Below the pieces are notes generated by a model, which worked only from the letters and a program-made list of their open reading frames with translations, did no database searches and was not told the DNA's origin. Positions 1-14,234 of a stretch of DNA of 64,000 nucleotides are shown piece by piece; positions within the stretch are counted from its first letter, which is position 1, and the number at the start of each line of letters is the position of its first letter. Made by a program: the position numbers and the translations under genes. Origin of the DNA: Limnoperna fortunei (lineage: Eukaryota; Mollusca; Bivalvia; Mytilida; Modiolidae); NCBI GenBank assembly GCA_944474755.1, contig OX104112.1, positions 54,975,176 through 55,039,175 of the forward strand. The letters run 5' to 3'.

Positions 1-1029
1 TAATACGACATATAAATTGATAGATTTTGTCATATAATTTAAATTTAGTTAACTATATTTTATTAATACAAATATAAACCATATGCACAAAATAAGACAT
101 AAAAAGAATAACATACCGGGTTTGGCAACAAGAGTGTAAGCTTTTGTTAATCCGTCTCCTTAAAGTTCCGACACATTTATTTCCAAACTAAGCAAGCTTA
201 AGGAGTGAACAGAAAAAGAAACCGTGCCTTACATATATGTCAAAATTGTGCAGAAAAGAAGTAGAATGAATAAAAAAAAACTGTAAATGTGAACATAAAA
301 ATGATAGAGTAGTGGAATGCAGTTAACCGGAGTGTTTGGTTTGAACATTTTTTTAAAAATCTGAATTAAAGAATTGTTTATTGCTAATAATTAAGAAACA
401 CATATTTAGTAAAACCATAGATGTATTAAAGTGTTACATGTTTCATGTATGGTCTATACTATCTTGCGTGGTCGAGTAGTTAAAGTAGTTCGTCTACTAT
501 TAAGCACATGGTCTGTCAGTTTACGGGTTCGAGTCTAACTGCGCGCAGGGTGTGCTCTACTCCAATGTTAACTGACAAGGATTGACAGTTGTCCTACCGA
601 AGGTCGGGGGTTTTCTCCGGGTACTCTGGCTTCCTTCCCAATAAAAACTAGACGCCATGATATAGCTGAAAAAATAATGAAAGTGGCGTTAAACAACATT
701 CAAACAAGGAAACAATATGCTATCTTGCTTTAAGATAAACATGTCAAAATCTAAAAATTTTTCTCAAAGCCTTTGCACGCTTAGCTCATGTCTAACTAAG
801 TATCAACGCAGCGTTAAAGGCTTTTAATATACCGTACTTAATACTAAATTATCCGGAATAGTTCAGATTCATCCGAAACGTATCACTTATTATCATTACA
901 AAAACGGTAAAGAAAACCAATACTCTTGGTATGAATTAAATTTCATTTTTAAAACGATTTGACGATTGATGAATCAATATGAACAAAATATTCAACAAGA
1001 AGAAAAAAAGTTTTAAATATTTTATATAG
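1..1029 (+). other. Intron 1 (partial) of copy A, homologous to 19,542-20,559
   Basis: Position 1 onward aligns with copy B from 19542. Shared stretches include ATTTAGTT...TATATTTTATTAAT, ACATATATGTCAAAA and TAGTGGAATGCAGTTAAC. The homology runs through exon 2 into intron 2 as far as about 1,385. The SINE at 467-715 is absent from copy B. No other gene is visible. Confidence 0.8.
467..715 (+). mobile_element. tRNA-derived SINE with 12-bp target-site duplication
   Basis: The tRNA-like head (TGGTCGAGTAGTTAAAGTAG A-box region, GGTTCGAGTCT B-box) is followed by the conserved body and a tail of AAACAACATTCAAACAAGG type. TATACTATCTTG at 455-466 and TATGCTATCTTG at 716-727 form the target duplication (11 of 12 match). 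Copy B has a single TATGCTATCCTG there, so the insertion followed the locus duplication. Confidence 0.9.
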
Positions 1030-3180
1030 GTAGTCAATGTTTTCTTTGATGAAGCAATGACACATAGCTACGTCGGTGAGTTGTTTTTGGATAGGTTAAT
1101 GAGCTAAAGTAATTGACAGCTTTCCATAGTTATTGCACTGCTGTCCACATTTTCTGATATTTTACATGACTGTGACATTTAGTCCAAGCTAACCATTATG
1201 TCTTCCAACTGTATGAAGTATACACTGTGTGGCAAAACACAAAACCAGTAAGAGGCCACGACGGATGCCGCAACTTATCAAGTTCTTTTGAATTCTCTAT
1301 CCTTTGCAAGCTTTGTCGTGCCAATACTAAAAACTCTGTTCTAATAAAGGTTTCAGTTAATTGTTTACTATCGCAGCATAGTTAAGGTCGTATTTAAAAA
1401 AACACGTTGAATTCGAAGTATTTGAAGTTTTTTCTTATTACATTAAAATACTTTAATTTTGTTCTGTCCAAACAGCAAGCGATAAAGCGATAACATCGTT
1501 GGCAGTGATTTCGTAAGGAAAGAAAACCACGTGACTTGCAATTAATCATGTGACAATCAAAAATCTACGACGGCCCACTACCTTAAGTATTTCTCCTAAC
1601 GTACAGGATTAATAACATTATTAAGCCAATTCCTTTATATAAGTATATCCTAATAATTTAGTACTGCAGAAATCCGCTGAGAGGATAAAAATCCATCCGT
1701 CGTATAAGTTTTTATTACCTCTCATTCTATGTCCATACAAACAATAAGCCTTTCCGTAGGATTTTAGTCGATAAATATAAAACCTTACATGCAACAGATT
1801 CTAGTCCTCTCATCGGTTTCCATACCAGCTGAAAACGTAGAAAATGAATATATCAATATGGAAGATGTCCAACAAGATTTATCCCGTACCGTTTACAAAA
1901 ATAACGAACGCGAAATGCATGTTTACATTTGTATTACAGGTAAACAAGTGCACAAGTGAACAAGATTTAAAACTGGTTCCGTAACAGGCAACCAGACTCC
2001 ATATGACGTCGTTCGCGCTAGTTAAATAAATATTTATTTCTTGCAATATTAAACGAGTTTTAAAAAATGTCAGGCTTGAAAAGGTTTAAAAATTTTAAAA
2101 GTTTCAAGCCAAGAATATGTGACAAGTCAATCTTTATTTATTTATACAGCCATATTACCACAGGCTACATATCGTTATTCGTTCGGTTAAAGCTCCGAGC
2201 TTATTTGTTGTCAAAATAAAATAAAGCATTCGTATTCGTATACATAGTACCTATATTAAGTTTAAGCAATACTGTTTATGACTATAGCAACATACATTTG
2301 GGTGTGGTTCTTCTGGTGTTGGTGGGAGGGGGAATTTCTGCTGTACAATCTCTTCTTTATATCATAAGTATGGTCTATAACTATAAAAATTTTTGAACAA
2401 ATGTCCACTTGGGATTGTAAATAAACTCTGAACAAGAAATCTAAGCTGCAAATCTACTACCTATTGTAAGAAAATAGCTTGGTGCCTTAATTATTATACA
2501 ATTGAACATGACCCAGGCACAGCTGGCCTTGGGATATTGTTTTATTCTGAATGTTGCCTGCTTATTAGAAACAACAAAATGTACTTTGTTAATTTGAAAC
2601 TATTTAGCATATAAACCAGAAATGTCTTTAATATAAACTAAGCATATATCTGTGTTGTGGCTAAAACAAGACTGTAATTTAGTTCATATTTTCACATTTG
2701 TTTGTTATTGAGCAAAAATCTGGGCTGGATTTTGTTAGATACTGACACCCAAGGAACATATCTGCAAATTAGTCCTGTTCGCATAAGCAGACACATAGAT
2801 CATATTGGTCTTTCTTTATGCTGTATGCTTATTATTATTATTTTATTTTCAAATGTGGTGGAGGTTGGCATGTAAGTTTTTAAAAAAAAAACACTGTATG
2901 AGGTCAAATTCGCATGCTCCAATATTAATATTATGTCTTTTTTTACTTGGAAGTCGGAAAACTACAAAATGAAAATATAACTACACACCAACTTACTACT
3001 ATCTATATGTAGCATATATTTTGCTGGCTTTAGACAAGGTCAAATATTCCACGCTAGATTACTAATGAGCTGTTACTTTTTAAATAAACACTTTTTTCCA
3101 AACAATTTAGCTGACTTACCGAACTGCTGATGTGGCCACATTGAGTGCCCATTATTTATTTTATTGCCATACATTAAGGG

Positions 3181-3525
3181 ACAAGTCATAACATATTGAT
3201 CTTAAACTTTCTCCTTTCCAACTTAACCCAAAATAGTTGCTTCCCAAGTCCGCCAGCCGGGACGTGCCGTGCTGTTACTTGGCTTTGCTCAAATATTCCA
3301 ACAAGATGTAATCAAAATTACCAAGGTGACAAATTCATTACGCCAGACGCGCGTTTCGTCTACTTAAGACTCATCAGTGGCGTTTAACTCTAAATGCTTA
3401 AAGTATTTTTTCATTCGGTGATGGAATAATATAAGTCCACTGGGATCGTGTAAAAACACAATACAGTTAGTTCAAACTTGTTCGGACTTGGGAAGCAACT
3501 ATTTTGGGTTAAGTTGGAAAGGAGA

Positions 3526-3554
<29 letters not shown>
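3181..3554. mobile_element. Fold-back element with perfect 72-bp inverted arms
   Basis: Bases 3181-3252 are the exact reverse complement of 3483-3554 (72 of 72 by eye). The 230-bp centre contains the hammerhead ribozyme at 3341-3382. The right arm continues directly into repeat units at 3,526-4,160, so the left arm looks like an inverted copy of part of that same family. No clear target duplication is visible. Confidence 0.9.
3341..3382 (-). ncRNA. Hammerhead ribozyme with very short stem III
   Basis: Read on the minus strand, the 42-nt motif has stem I CGCCA/TGGCG, the core CTGATGA, stem II GTCT/AGAC closed by a TAAGT loop, the core GAAA, a palindromic ACGCGCGT stem III, and the cleavage triplet GTC. 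All conserved core bases are present. Such type I hammerheads with tiny stem III are known from metazoan retrozymes and Penelope-like elements, where they act best as dimers. Self-cleavage here is inferred. Confidence 0.85.
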
Positions 3555-4280
<726 letters not shown>

Positions 4281-4842
4281 ATACATAGTAATAAAAGATA
4301 TGAGCCCTTTTGAGCTCTTCAATCAAATTGTGTAAAATGTACACTTTATATGTTTGTTTTCATCTGTGTTTGTTATTTTTGGAATAATAATGTTTAAACT
4401 TAAATAATACAACTAGAAAAGGCAGAATTTAACTAGTAAACTGTTACTGCATTTCTTAAGTTTCATTCAGCATGAGAGTAGTATGTTTTTCACATGCATC
4501 TGCAGTTTTTGATCGACAACTGTTACCAGTGTAAATAATAATCATCTATGAAAGCTGAATATCAATTTGAGATTTTGGTCCATTAAGATAATATTTACCA
4601 CAATATGAACATACATGTCATAAAAAAGGGGTATAATGCTACTAGTATGTGCTTGTTCAAAGTACCACATCCGCTATGGCTATATTCTTCAAAATGTTAA
4701 TAAAAGTCTTAAGTATTAAACATTTGAAAATAGTCTCCACAGGGAATCAACAATGAACAAATGTTGCCCAACCAATTAAATTTATTAAAAGTTATTGCAA
4801 AGCTGGCTTCATTTTTCGAGACAGTGCTCTCCTTAATATTAA

Positions 4843-5049
4843 ATGGTGTTTAACACAACTTTCAGCAATATCATGGCATCCAGTTTATAATGGTAGAGGA
4901 AGCTGCGGTAGGAAAACTGGCAATCTTTGTCAATTAAAATTGGAGTTGAGTACACTTGCTCTCAGTGAGAACCCGCAACCTCAGTGTTGATAGACAACGT
5001 GATGAATAGCAGATGACTAAATGTCTTAACCGCTTAGCCTCCAAGGCCC
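4843..5049 (-). mobile_element. tRNA-derived SINE
   Basis: Reverse-oriented copy: GTGTTTAACACAACTTTCAG and ATATCATGGCATCCAG on the left, AACCCGCAACCTCAGTGTTG and CCTCCAAGGCCC on the right. A segment covering the CGGAGTACCCGGAGAAAA part of the body is deleted. Confidence 0.82.
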
Positions 5050-5587
5050 ACGCTGTTTATATGATAAAATTAAGATATTCAGATTTCTTTTAATTACGGT
5101 AATAAAGAAAATGCACTATAATTGTCATAAATTAATTCAAACCAAGTCATTTAAGTTCTAGATGCATCTTTTTTCCATCTCACGAAATATTAATTGTAGC
5201 TTCTTTGGCGTCCACTGTGTAAGACGTCATTTTATATCGAATTATCCATATTAATTTCGAAGCAACACAAAACACATGTTCAGTAAAGAAACTAGGATTT
5301 TCTGTATATAAGTAAATTCCCTGTATCACTGTCAGCAAATATTATTTAAATCCATATTGAAGCTGGAGAAAATCTGTTTCACTGGAACTATTTCCTCTCT
5401 TCTAGATTGTTTAACCTTAAAATAAACAAAAACCAACTTAAAAATAATTCCTAAAACAAATATTATTAATTAATTCATCTTTATATTTCGAACATAGATG
5501 ATTTTGTTTAAGCGGCAGTCCATTAGTTTATACTCTTCTGTGCAATTCTTTTTTTTTGCATGGGACAAAGAAAGCGTTGGACTGCAG

Positions 5588-5880
5588 ACACTACAAACAC
5601 CAAAACGTTAATTTCTTGGAAAACGTTAATTTTTTAAGGGTTGACTGTAAAATTAAGTGTTGTTATCTGAATTTAAGGGTGTGACGCAGAGATTAAGGTT
5701 TTTACTCGGAGATTAAGGTTTTTTGGTGATTGAACCCCTGGGTCGATTTCAATGACCTCAGGCAATGTTGTTGATAACAATCGTTTACTTTTACTACAAA
5801 CACCAAAACCTCAATTTCCTAGGAAAACCTTAATTTTGTAAGGGTTGACTGTAAAATTAAGTCTTGTTATCTGAAATTTA
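5588..5880 (+). repeat. 88-bp direct repeat spaced 205 bp
   Basis: ACTACAAACACCAAAACGTT at 5588 recurs in similar form at 5793. Both copies continue through AAGGGTTGACTGTAAAATTA and TTGTTATCTGAA. The spacer holds two GAGATTAAGGTTTTT-type motifs. No coding content or terminal structure was recognised. Confidence 0.8.
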
Positions 5881-7690
5881 TTAAGAGGATTATCGGAATA
5901 CAGTTTTATAATCCTTTAGTTGTACATGAATGTGTGCTTAATAAGTTAATTGTACTGTTGTACATGTATGGCACTTGTATTCTGATCACAATATTCATAT
6001 TAATACCGGTAGGTAAATAAACCCCATCAAAATAACAATATCACAAGTTACCAGTATTAACAAATTATAAATTAAACAAAAATGATGAAATGTATGATAT
6101 ATTTTGACTAAATTGAGTAGTTTAGAATATGTGATACAGTACACCATGTTCAATCCAGTACGCACATCTTTGACAGGCACCCTTTACCTCCCAGTCCACC
6201 CGTCATCACACCCTTATTCAGAAATTTTGGTAACTGTCGATATTTATATTTGGAGTCTCTAAGATATAAAGTTATAAATCCAACAATTATGCTATATTAA
6301 GAAATTATTGCGAGCATTTATAAATGAAACTTTCATTATGTACAAAAATGTGAATTACTTGGGAAACACTTCATTCAAAGTTTTAAAAACCAGCTTTTGG
6401 ACATTTGTTTCAAAGAGGTCTGTGCAGGGCTCAAATCTTGATCTATTCATTCAAATGTGTATGTATTAAATATATAAAATGCCCCATATATTACAATTTT
6501 TTCTCATAAAGTAAATTTCTTACATGTAATCTTGTGCATCTTTGCTAGCCAAGGTTTAGGATATGATACTGAAGAAAAGAGTATCGGGTTATAACCCTTG
6601 GATACTGAAGATAAATCTTGTGTTTCGGGGTCAGAATTTATACATTTAGCTCACTGTAGTTAAAAGCAACTCTCAATTAAACTGGCTATGAATGAAATCT
6701 GTAACTTTCTATATAAACCTGAGTTTGATCATTTGCTTATATATGTATTTAATAAGACAATTGTTGTGTTATTGCAGAAAAATTATCCTTAGTATATAGG
6801 GATATATCTGGGCAACGCATAAAAAACTATTATTTCTGTTCTGTCTAATGCTAAAGCATCAAACTTGTAATTATAAAAATTATGCAGAATTGTAAGGTTT
6901 TGTTTACCTTTTTACCATACTCAATTTAAAGGAAGTTTTTGTAAAGTTTTAACTATAACTCAGTTACTGTCGGTGTGTGTGTGGTTGTATTTTATTGGGG
7001 GGGGGGGGTGAAAATGAAAAGTGTAATAAAATTGTTAAAAGTTGTTCTTGAACACCTATATACCTATATTCACTATACGCGAAACGTTGCACCCTATTCA
7101 TTAACATTTTCGATTAAATTTTAAATGTACAACACTGGCTATGTTAGTGTTAGTGTCTTACCTGAACCGACCACCATTGTCGTCGTTTTAATATTATAAT
7201 GATGCACATCTCAAGTATTTTCATATATACCTTAGCTTTCGTCTGTTCTGATCCGGCTTTCTATCAACTTCAGGTAATTACAAGTAAAATAGATGGCAAT
7301 ATTGGTTTTAAACTGGCACGTTCAATGGCGATGCAAGATTCTTTTTCACGTTGAATGTACCGGAAGCTGCATTATTTTTTCGTAAATAACACTCAAAATG
7401 TTGGAAAAAAATCAAATAATTTAAATAAATAGAAAATGTTCAATTGTTTTTTATCAAACTGACCTGATAAGATGAAAATCAAAACCATAATTTTAATATA
7501 AGAACAATTTCAACATTTTCTCCCAACCTAAAACAATCGACCAATCAAAACGTTGTAACCATGGGAATGTGTATCGTTTGTTCATTGCAATGCGATCGTC
7601 AAATCTGTTACATATATTGCCTTAACCTCGCTGCGATATGCAAATGTCTTATTGCAATAAGACAAATCTATTTCTGAACACTAATCAAGT

Positions 7691-7785
7691 ACAGTGAAAC
7701 TTCTCTAAACCGGCGCCACTGGGACAGAGAAAAAATGGCCGGTTTATAGAGGTGGCCGGTTAAGTGAAGTTTAGGGAAATCTACC
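7691..7785. mobile_element. Possible DNA-transposon end (pogo/Tigger-like terminal sequence)
   Basis: ACAGTGAAACTTCTCTAAACCGGC is followed by an inverted version, GCCGGTTTATAGAGG...TTAAGTGAAGTTT. CAGTNAAACCTCTNTAAACCGG-type ends are typical of pogo/Tigger elements. No transposase frame or partner end is visible nearby. Confidence 0.4.
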
Positions 7786-8459
7786 GTGATTTTTAGTTAC
7801 CGCTCTATTGGGTTCAGAGTCGAGGTCCTTAATCAATTTTGTTTATCGTTATCATAGCATGTTTTGTTTGAGAGAGGTAAAAACAATCAATTGCAATGCC
7901 GCTGAGAAATGTTCACTTCTAACAAAAAAGATAGATCACTCGAGTTTGGTGATTCCGCTTGTACAGTAAACCAGCCCACTTTCAGTAACGTTATTTTCCG
8001 TATCTTCCGACTGTTACACGTATCGTCAGTTTGCTAAAAGACTGAACATCTTCAAATTTCATTGCAAATTTTAGCTAAATATCAAATAATGATCATACAA
8101 CTAGTATGAATGAAGAAAAATTACGTCCTGTTGCAAGAAAATTCCAAAACGAAAGCAAGCACATGTTTCGATTTTTACAATCATCTCATTAATATTCATG
8201 AGCTGATTTACAGTGTAAACACACGTAAGCCACTTGCTTCGTTTATTTGCGAGGTGTTAAGCGTTGTTTTTCGTTAAAATTAGTTAAAAGGCATACAGTT
8301 CAAATAATATCTATTTTAAAGATTTATTAAAAAATATCGAAGAAATTATGTTGATGTTATAGCGAATCGCAAAATTGATGCTTAGGTGGACGGGTTTACC
8401 GGACGGCGTCGTGTATTTATGTACCATGCGTCTTATATATGTATATTACGAACAACTTT

Positions 8460-8711
8460 GGGGTTTGGTTAGCAGAATGGTTAAGGTAGTTCGTCTACTA
8501 TTGATCACGTGGTCTGTCAACACTGAGATTGCTGGTTCGAGTCTCGCTGTGGGCAGGGTGTATTCGACCCTAATATTAATTGACAAGGGTTGCCAGTTTA
8601 TCTACGGCAGGTCGGGGGTTTCTTCTTGTACTCCGGCTTAATCCCCGAACAGAAACTGGACGCCAGGATATAGCTGAAAAATTGTTGAAAGTGGCGTTAA
8701 AACAAAAAACT
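8460..8711 (+). mobile_element. tRNA-derived SINE, full length
   Basis: The head GGTTAGCAGAATGGTTAAGG and B-box GGTTCGAGTCTCG are clear, followed by the TGACAAGGGTTGCCAG body and AGTGGCGTTAAAACAAAAA tail. It sits in intron 2 of copy A, about 140 bp upstream of exon 3. Confidence 0.9.
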
Positions 8712-8847
8712 CTAAGCGTATTCATAACGTCAACTGCAACTTAATATTATGTAACATTAATATAGAAATTAAACAGTAAATTGCAAATTTAAGAAAAAAA
8801 TATACTTATTTCTTGTATTGGTAATACAATTATCAAAATCTTTGTAG

Positions 8848-10560
8848 GAAGATTCCCTGCTAACAGGAAGTGGTTAGGCAGGTTTATAGGTAGAGCACAC
8901 GGAAGAATACATAGTGGAGCTTCCAGTCACAACAGCAACGATAATGAACATTCCAGTTATGAAGGAAAAATATACGACAGAAGAAGAGCCAGCTACAACA
9001 GCAAAAGCGATAGCTTATTTAGCTTTTTATGGCAGTAAAAGCTTGGAACAATCAGGAGATAGATACAGGCTGTGGGGTACTGCTAACTGGGGCAAAAGTA
9101 TAAGCAAAGGTATATCTAAAAGCAAAGGTGACACTAAAGGAAAGGGAAAAGGTAAAGATAAAAGCAAAGGAGAGGGAAAAGGAGAAGGCAATAATCTTTT
9201 AAGCAATGACGCTGATAGCTACGATATTGAAAGTAAAAAACATTCCACCTCTGATACAGACTATAATGACCGTTCAAACTATAAAAATTCTAACAGCGGA
9301 AGTAAAAGTTATAACGTACGGGTTAAAATCAATTGGTTAGAGCGGAGAGGCAAGGTAAAAAACAGATGCAGGAGAAAAGACAAAAGTACTGATAAGGGCA
9401 AGGGTAAAGGCAAGGGCGAGGGAAAGGAAACGAGTTATAGTAAGGGTAAAAGCAAAGGCGATGGAGCGAAAAGACAAGGGTGATGCAAAGGAAAACGCAT
9501 CGGCGAGGGAAATGCAAAGGAGATAGTGAGGGCAAGGAAAAAGGCAGGGAGATGATGAGGAAAATGCGATGGTGAAGGAAAACTAAAGGAGATGGTGAGG
9601 GCAAGGAAAAATGCGATCGTAAGGGAAAAGGCAAGGGTGAAGCTGAAGGAAACGTAAAAGACGATGGTGAGATAAAAGGCAAGGGATATGGTGAGGGCAA
9701 TGGGAAAGAGGATGACGAGGGAAAAGGCAAGGGAGATGGTGAGGGAAAGGGAAAAAAACGATGGTGAAGCAAAGGGAAAAGGATATGGTGAGGGAAAGGG
9801 AAAAGGAGATGGTGAAGCAAAAAGCAATAGTGATGTTGAAGAAAAGGGAAAATAGGATATTGAAGGAAAAGACAAGGAAGATGGTGAGGGAAAGGGGGAA
9901 GGCGATGGTGAAGGAAAAGGCAAGGGAGATGGTGAGGGAAAGGATAAAAGAGATGGTGAAGCAAAAGACAAGGGATATGGTGAGGGAAAGGGAACGGGTT
10001 ATTGTAAGGGTAAAAGCAAAGGCAATGGCGAGGGCAAGGGCGATGGCGAGGGAAAGGGCACGAGTTATAGTAAAGGTAAAAGTAAAGTCGATGGAGTTGG
10101 AAAAGGCAAGGTAGATGGTGAGGAAAAAGGCAAGGGAGATGGTGACGGAAAGGGAAAAGGCGATGCTGGAGAAAAGGCAAGGGAGATGGTGAGGCCAAAG
10201 GAAAAGGCAAAGGAGCGATGGCAAGGGAATAGGCAAGGGAGATGGTGAGGGCAAGGGAAAAGGTAAAGAATATGTTGAGGACAAGGGAAAATGCGATGGT
10301 GATGGAAAAAGCAAGGGAGTTGGTGAGGCCAAGGGAAAAGGCCATGGTCATGGGAAAGTCAAAGTAGATGGTGAGGGTAAGGGAAAAGGCGATGGTGAAG
10401 GACAAGACAAAGAGATTGTGATGGCAAGGGAAAAGGCGATTGTGAGGGAAAAGGCAAGGGAAACGGTGAATGCAAGAGAAAAAGCGATAGTGAGGGAAAG
10501 GCAAGGGAGATGGCAATGGAAAAAGCAAGTGAGATGATTAGGGAAAATTCAAAAGCTGTA
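8848..10560 (+). pseudogene. Terminal exon of copy A with degenerate 24-bp repeats
   Basis: The exon keeps the modular N-terminal part ([35 protein letters not shown]) and about 1.1 kb of decayed [12 protein letters not shown] repeats. At least two reading-frame changes are evident (near 9,025 and 9,480), plus many irregular units. The repeat tract is about a quarter the length of that in copy B, so either B expanded or A contracted. Confidence 0.82.
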
Positions 10561-12645
10561 GTGAAAGCATAGAATAATCTGGGTCAAATATTAACAATGC
10601 GATATATTTTTAGGGTTAAATACGTTAATGTTTAATAAAGGGTTAATTATACAACAGTATATGAATCATAATGTAGACAGCAGTTTAGCTTAACAATTCT
10701 ACAAGTTAAAATATAAGTAATATATCGCATGCTAAGGAAAAGAATTATCGCAGCATCCATTGAGGCAAGTGAGGCAATTGTCTCACTATAAATTTGGCCA
10801 AGTATGGTTTTGATATACGGGAAAAAATTTGTTAAGAATTAAAAATAAAATATAGAAATCATGTCTTTTACTTTCTACAAAACTGTATATCGGTATAACT
10901 AAAACGGACCTCCGTACCTTTTGAACAAAAACGGTCTTAATATGGAATTATCTATTTGTTACTATTTACGAATTTTCACTGTCCAGTATCAGCAGTCGTT
11001 CCAATAATTATATTAAAGGTCATGATGTCAATCGTAAACAAATGAAAAGCAGACAGCATGGATGTCTGGTTAAAAACTGGAAGCTGTATAGAAAAAGAAG
11101 TGCAGGTGAATATTTCAAGGTATTAAATAATATCTTGTAGAATTTTAATATGAATTAGGTTGCAATCTATGACCTTGAGCGGCCCCAGACCCCCCTGCCG
11201 ATTAGGTTTTGCCTCACTAAAAATTGGACCCTATCTACGGCCATGGGTGTATAGCGATTTTATGGTCCTTGGTCATCTACTTCCGGTTTACCGAATACTT
11301 TTTGTGAAAGCAGGGGTATTAGCTCACATATTTTTTATTTGCTTTGTAAGCTAAAATCTGATAGACCAATTAAAATGGAGAAACCCATATTACGCGATAT
11401 AACTTGCGTCCGTGACATGGCCTTTTCTTACGCTGTTTAAATTCAAATAGCGTCATGACGTGATTGCTACATTTACCGTTAAAACATGTCAAGATCTATA
11501 GTTAAAATAAAATTTTAAGAAATATTTCAAATTTCTTAACCCTCAGGTTATACTCGAGAACATGGTTTGCTTCTGTTGACACTATTTATATTAGGCGTAA
11601 ACAGACCCAAATCATGTTATATCGTACAAACTGTTCAATATGAATTACTAATGTATTCCTTAAATAGTGTATATTGAACACATATGGAAGTAATGCTAAT
11701 TTCACTTAGGCGTGTGTATCACAAATCAATATTTGTTTTCTGTGCGATTTTTTTATGTTACTCGGAGTGAAGTCACATTTTCGGGTGAGTAAAGAATAAA
11801 AGCAACTTTTCAACATATCGAAAACTTTCCTTTTTGGATGTTTCAAAACTAAGACTATGACTTGGCTTCAACTAAATTTTTTTAATGCCCTAACTTTCAT
11901 TTGCGTACCATTATTTTTATGTAAACAAAAGATACTAGAATATGACCATGTTAGATCTTCCACGAGAAGACAATAAGAAAACGGGAAGCAATTAAAATCC
12001 TTAATTTCAATAAGACTGCTCTACGATTTAACGTCTGTAGCACTATCAAATTAAAACTTTCAGCATAACATTCGAAAGAAGCAGGCCACACATTTGGAAT
12101 ACAATATTTTATCATGCCAGCAGTAGCGAATCCATTAATTCTGAGTAACTACCTTAAAGCCTGGTTTGCAAACAATCCAGAATAATACAATATAAACATC
12201 GGCAGTTTTTATAACGTTTTGAACAGAGATATAAATACAAAATCAATACGAAACTAAAAAAAAACTGTGAGCTATCTGATACCCATGTTTTGTTATGTGA
12301 ACCCCGAATAACATTCCGATTCAAATGACATATGTAAATACATAGTGCGACTTGCATATATATAACAAATATAAAAATAATTTTATCCTATATTAACACA
12401 AGAATTGACCCTCTTTCTTAAAACTCAAAAATAACTATATCTATATCGGAATTATCGCCCCTTTCCCATACTTTAACAAAGATGATGTAAACGTATTTGT
12501 CATTTTTGTGAAAAAGCCATACAAATTGACAGTTCGGCCTATATTGATGCTTTTTGAAAATTTCTTTAAACTAATGGTTTTCCAAATCAGGTTCGTATGT
12601 TGTTCTGGTCTGATGATTATGGACAAAAATAATCAGTTTAGTTGT
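10561..12645. other. Intergenic, no gene seen
   Basis: The first 60 bases match the 3' flank of copy B. A G+C-richer patch at 11,157-11,290 (CGGCCCCAGACCCCCCTGCC) looks like a dispersed repeat fragment, unclassified. Short open frames here have no recognisable similarity. Confidence 0.5.
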
Positions 12646-12890
12646 TGGTTGTTAGGTGTTTACCGCCACTTTCAGCAATTTTTCAGCTATATCATGGCGT
12701 CCAATTTTTATTGGGGGAGGAAGCCGGAGTTCCCGGAGAAAATCACCGACCTGGCGGTAGGAAAACTGGCAATCCAATTAAAATTGGAGCCGAGTACACC
12801 CTTCCTGCAGTGAGACTCGAACCTCCGTGTTGACAGACCACTTGATCAATAGCAGACGAACTACCTTAATCACTCAGCCAATGCGGCCCG
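12646..12890 (-). mobile_element. tRNA-derived SINE, full length
   Basis: Well preserved copy: CCGCCACTTTCAGCAATTTT, CGGAGTTCCCGGAGAAAATC, GTGAGACTCGAACC and CTCAGCCAATGCGGCCC in order. The two overlapping open frames in it (12,508-12,833) are therefore not genes. Confidence 0.92.
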
Positions 12891-13708
12891 CCCAAAATAG
12901 TCGGACATATATGCAATACTATCCAACCTTGTAGGGATACTATGCACCGTAAAAGTGCAAGTAAAGTACGGATGATTGCGCAAAATCTCAATCTGCCTCC
13001 TGTTTAAAAAATTCACTTTGTTCTTGTTATATCCGGTTCCGGTAGAAGCAATTCAAGTTTGTATTGTATGATTTTTTAAAAATTTTGTTTATTTTTGAAT
13101 GTGAATGGCTCTGTTACCCTAAGTTTGCACTGACAAACACCATATATTTCAGAGATCTTAGCCAGACTACATTCTGTCAAAATCTCATCCCCATTTTAAC
13201 ACCACCAGATTCGGGGGTAAACCCCAGTCTCTACTTTTATTTTTTTTAATCTTTGATTTATAGCTTGTTGTTCATTTACAACCTGTCTGCATGTTAGCTT
13301 ATTCATCAATAAATTTTAAACGGTTTTTCAGATTTTAAAATTGAAAACAAATCCAACATTTATACAGAATTTGTTAATTTATAATAGTATTTTAAAATTT
13401 TTGTCAGTTATTAATTATCATATTAGTTGTACATTAAATATCAAAAGAAAAAAATATGTTTGATGAAACGGTAATACACGTTGATACCAATCGTAGGTAA
13501 TGATTTTGTGTATGAATATAATTTAACGCCGTTTAAGGGTTAAGTAATCTACCATGCATGGATAACTGGCGCTTCACGACCGAGGTTGCCAGTTTCAGTA
13601 ACGGTGTTCTCCAACCGTAATTGACAATAATTGTTACTTATGATTCACTGAATTTATAACACCTATATTGCCGTTGATTCTGGACAAACTAGATGAAATG
13701 TGTTTCTT
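12891..13708. other. Noncoding, no gene seen
   Basis: A/T-rich sequence with homopolymer runs. No splice-supported coding segment or repeat structure was recognised. Confidence 0.5.
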
Positions 13709-13922
13709 TTCGTTTGAATAGAGTTTAATGCCACTTCGAGAAATCGTTTTAGCAATGTCATTTTTATGGAGGAAAGTCGAGTAACCAAAAACTGACCATC
13801 GTTGTCAATTAATATTGGTGTCGAACACACCTTATATGCTGTAAGGCTCAAACTCTTCAGTGATTACCTGAGTGATCAATAGTAGATGAGTTATTACTTT
13901 AACTACTCGGCAACGATGCCCC
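13709..13922 (-). mobile_element. Diverged tRNA-derived SINE
   Basis: CGTTTGAATAGAGTTTAATG, AATTAATATTGGTGTCGAAC and CTACTCGGCAACGATGCCCC mark tail, body and head. Several internal deletions indicate an old copy. Confidence 0.8.
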
Positions 13923-14234
13923 TAGAGAAAATGGCGGAAAACTTTTCATGTCAACTGAAATTTTGTGACATCGACGTCACAGTGTAAAGTGCTACCCATT
14001 AATAACCCGTTTTCTTGAATTCAGAAAATGGAAACAATAATAATAGTACATATGAGCACTCATTGTGTTAAGAAAATTGTCTTTCTTCCGTTTTAGTAGT
14101 AGACATTGGTGCATGAACAAATAACAAAACTGTTGAAGCCGATAACGGTCTACAGTTTAGTTATTCAACTGTTGGGCAGAAATGGAACGGTAAATTGATT
14201 GTATCGGTATCTTACATGTACAGATATGTTATAG

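Noticed and set aside
8460..8711. tRNA gene at SINE heads (also 467, 36,718 and others)
   Set aside because: A- and B-box-like sequences are present, but the cloverleaf is degraded and each is joined to the same SINE body.
9329..10528. 399-codon minus-strand frame in copy A
   Set aside because: Pro/Phe-rich shadow of the degenerate 24-bp repeat.
12508..12833. Two overlapping plus-strand frames of 63-101 codons
   Set aside because: They read through a full-length SINE.
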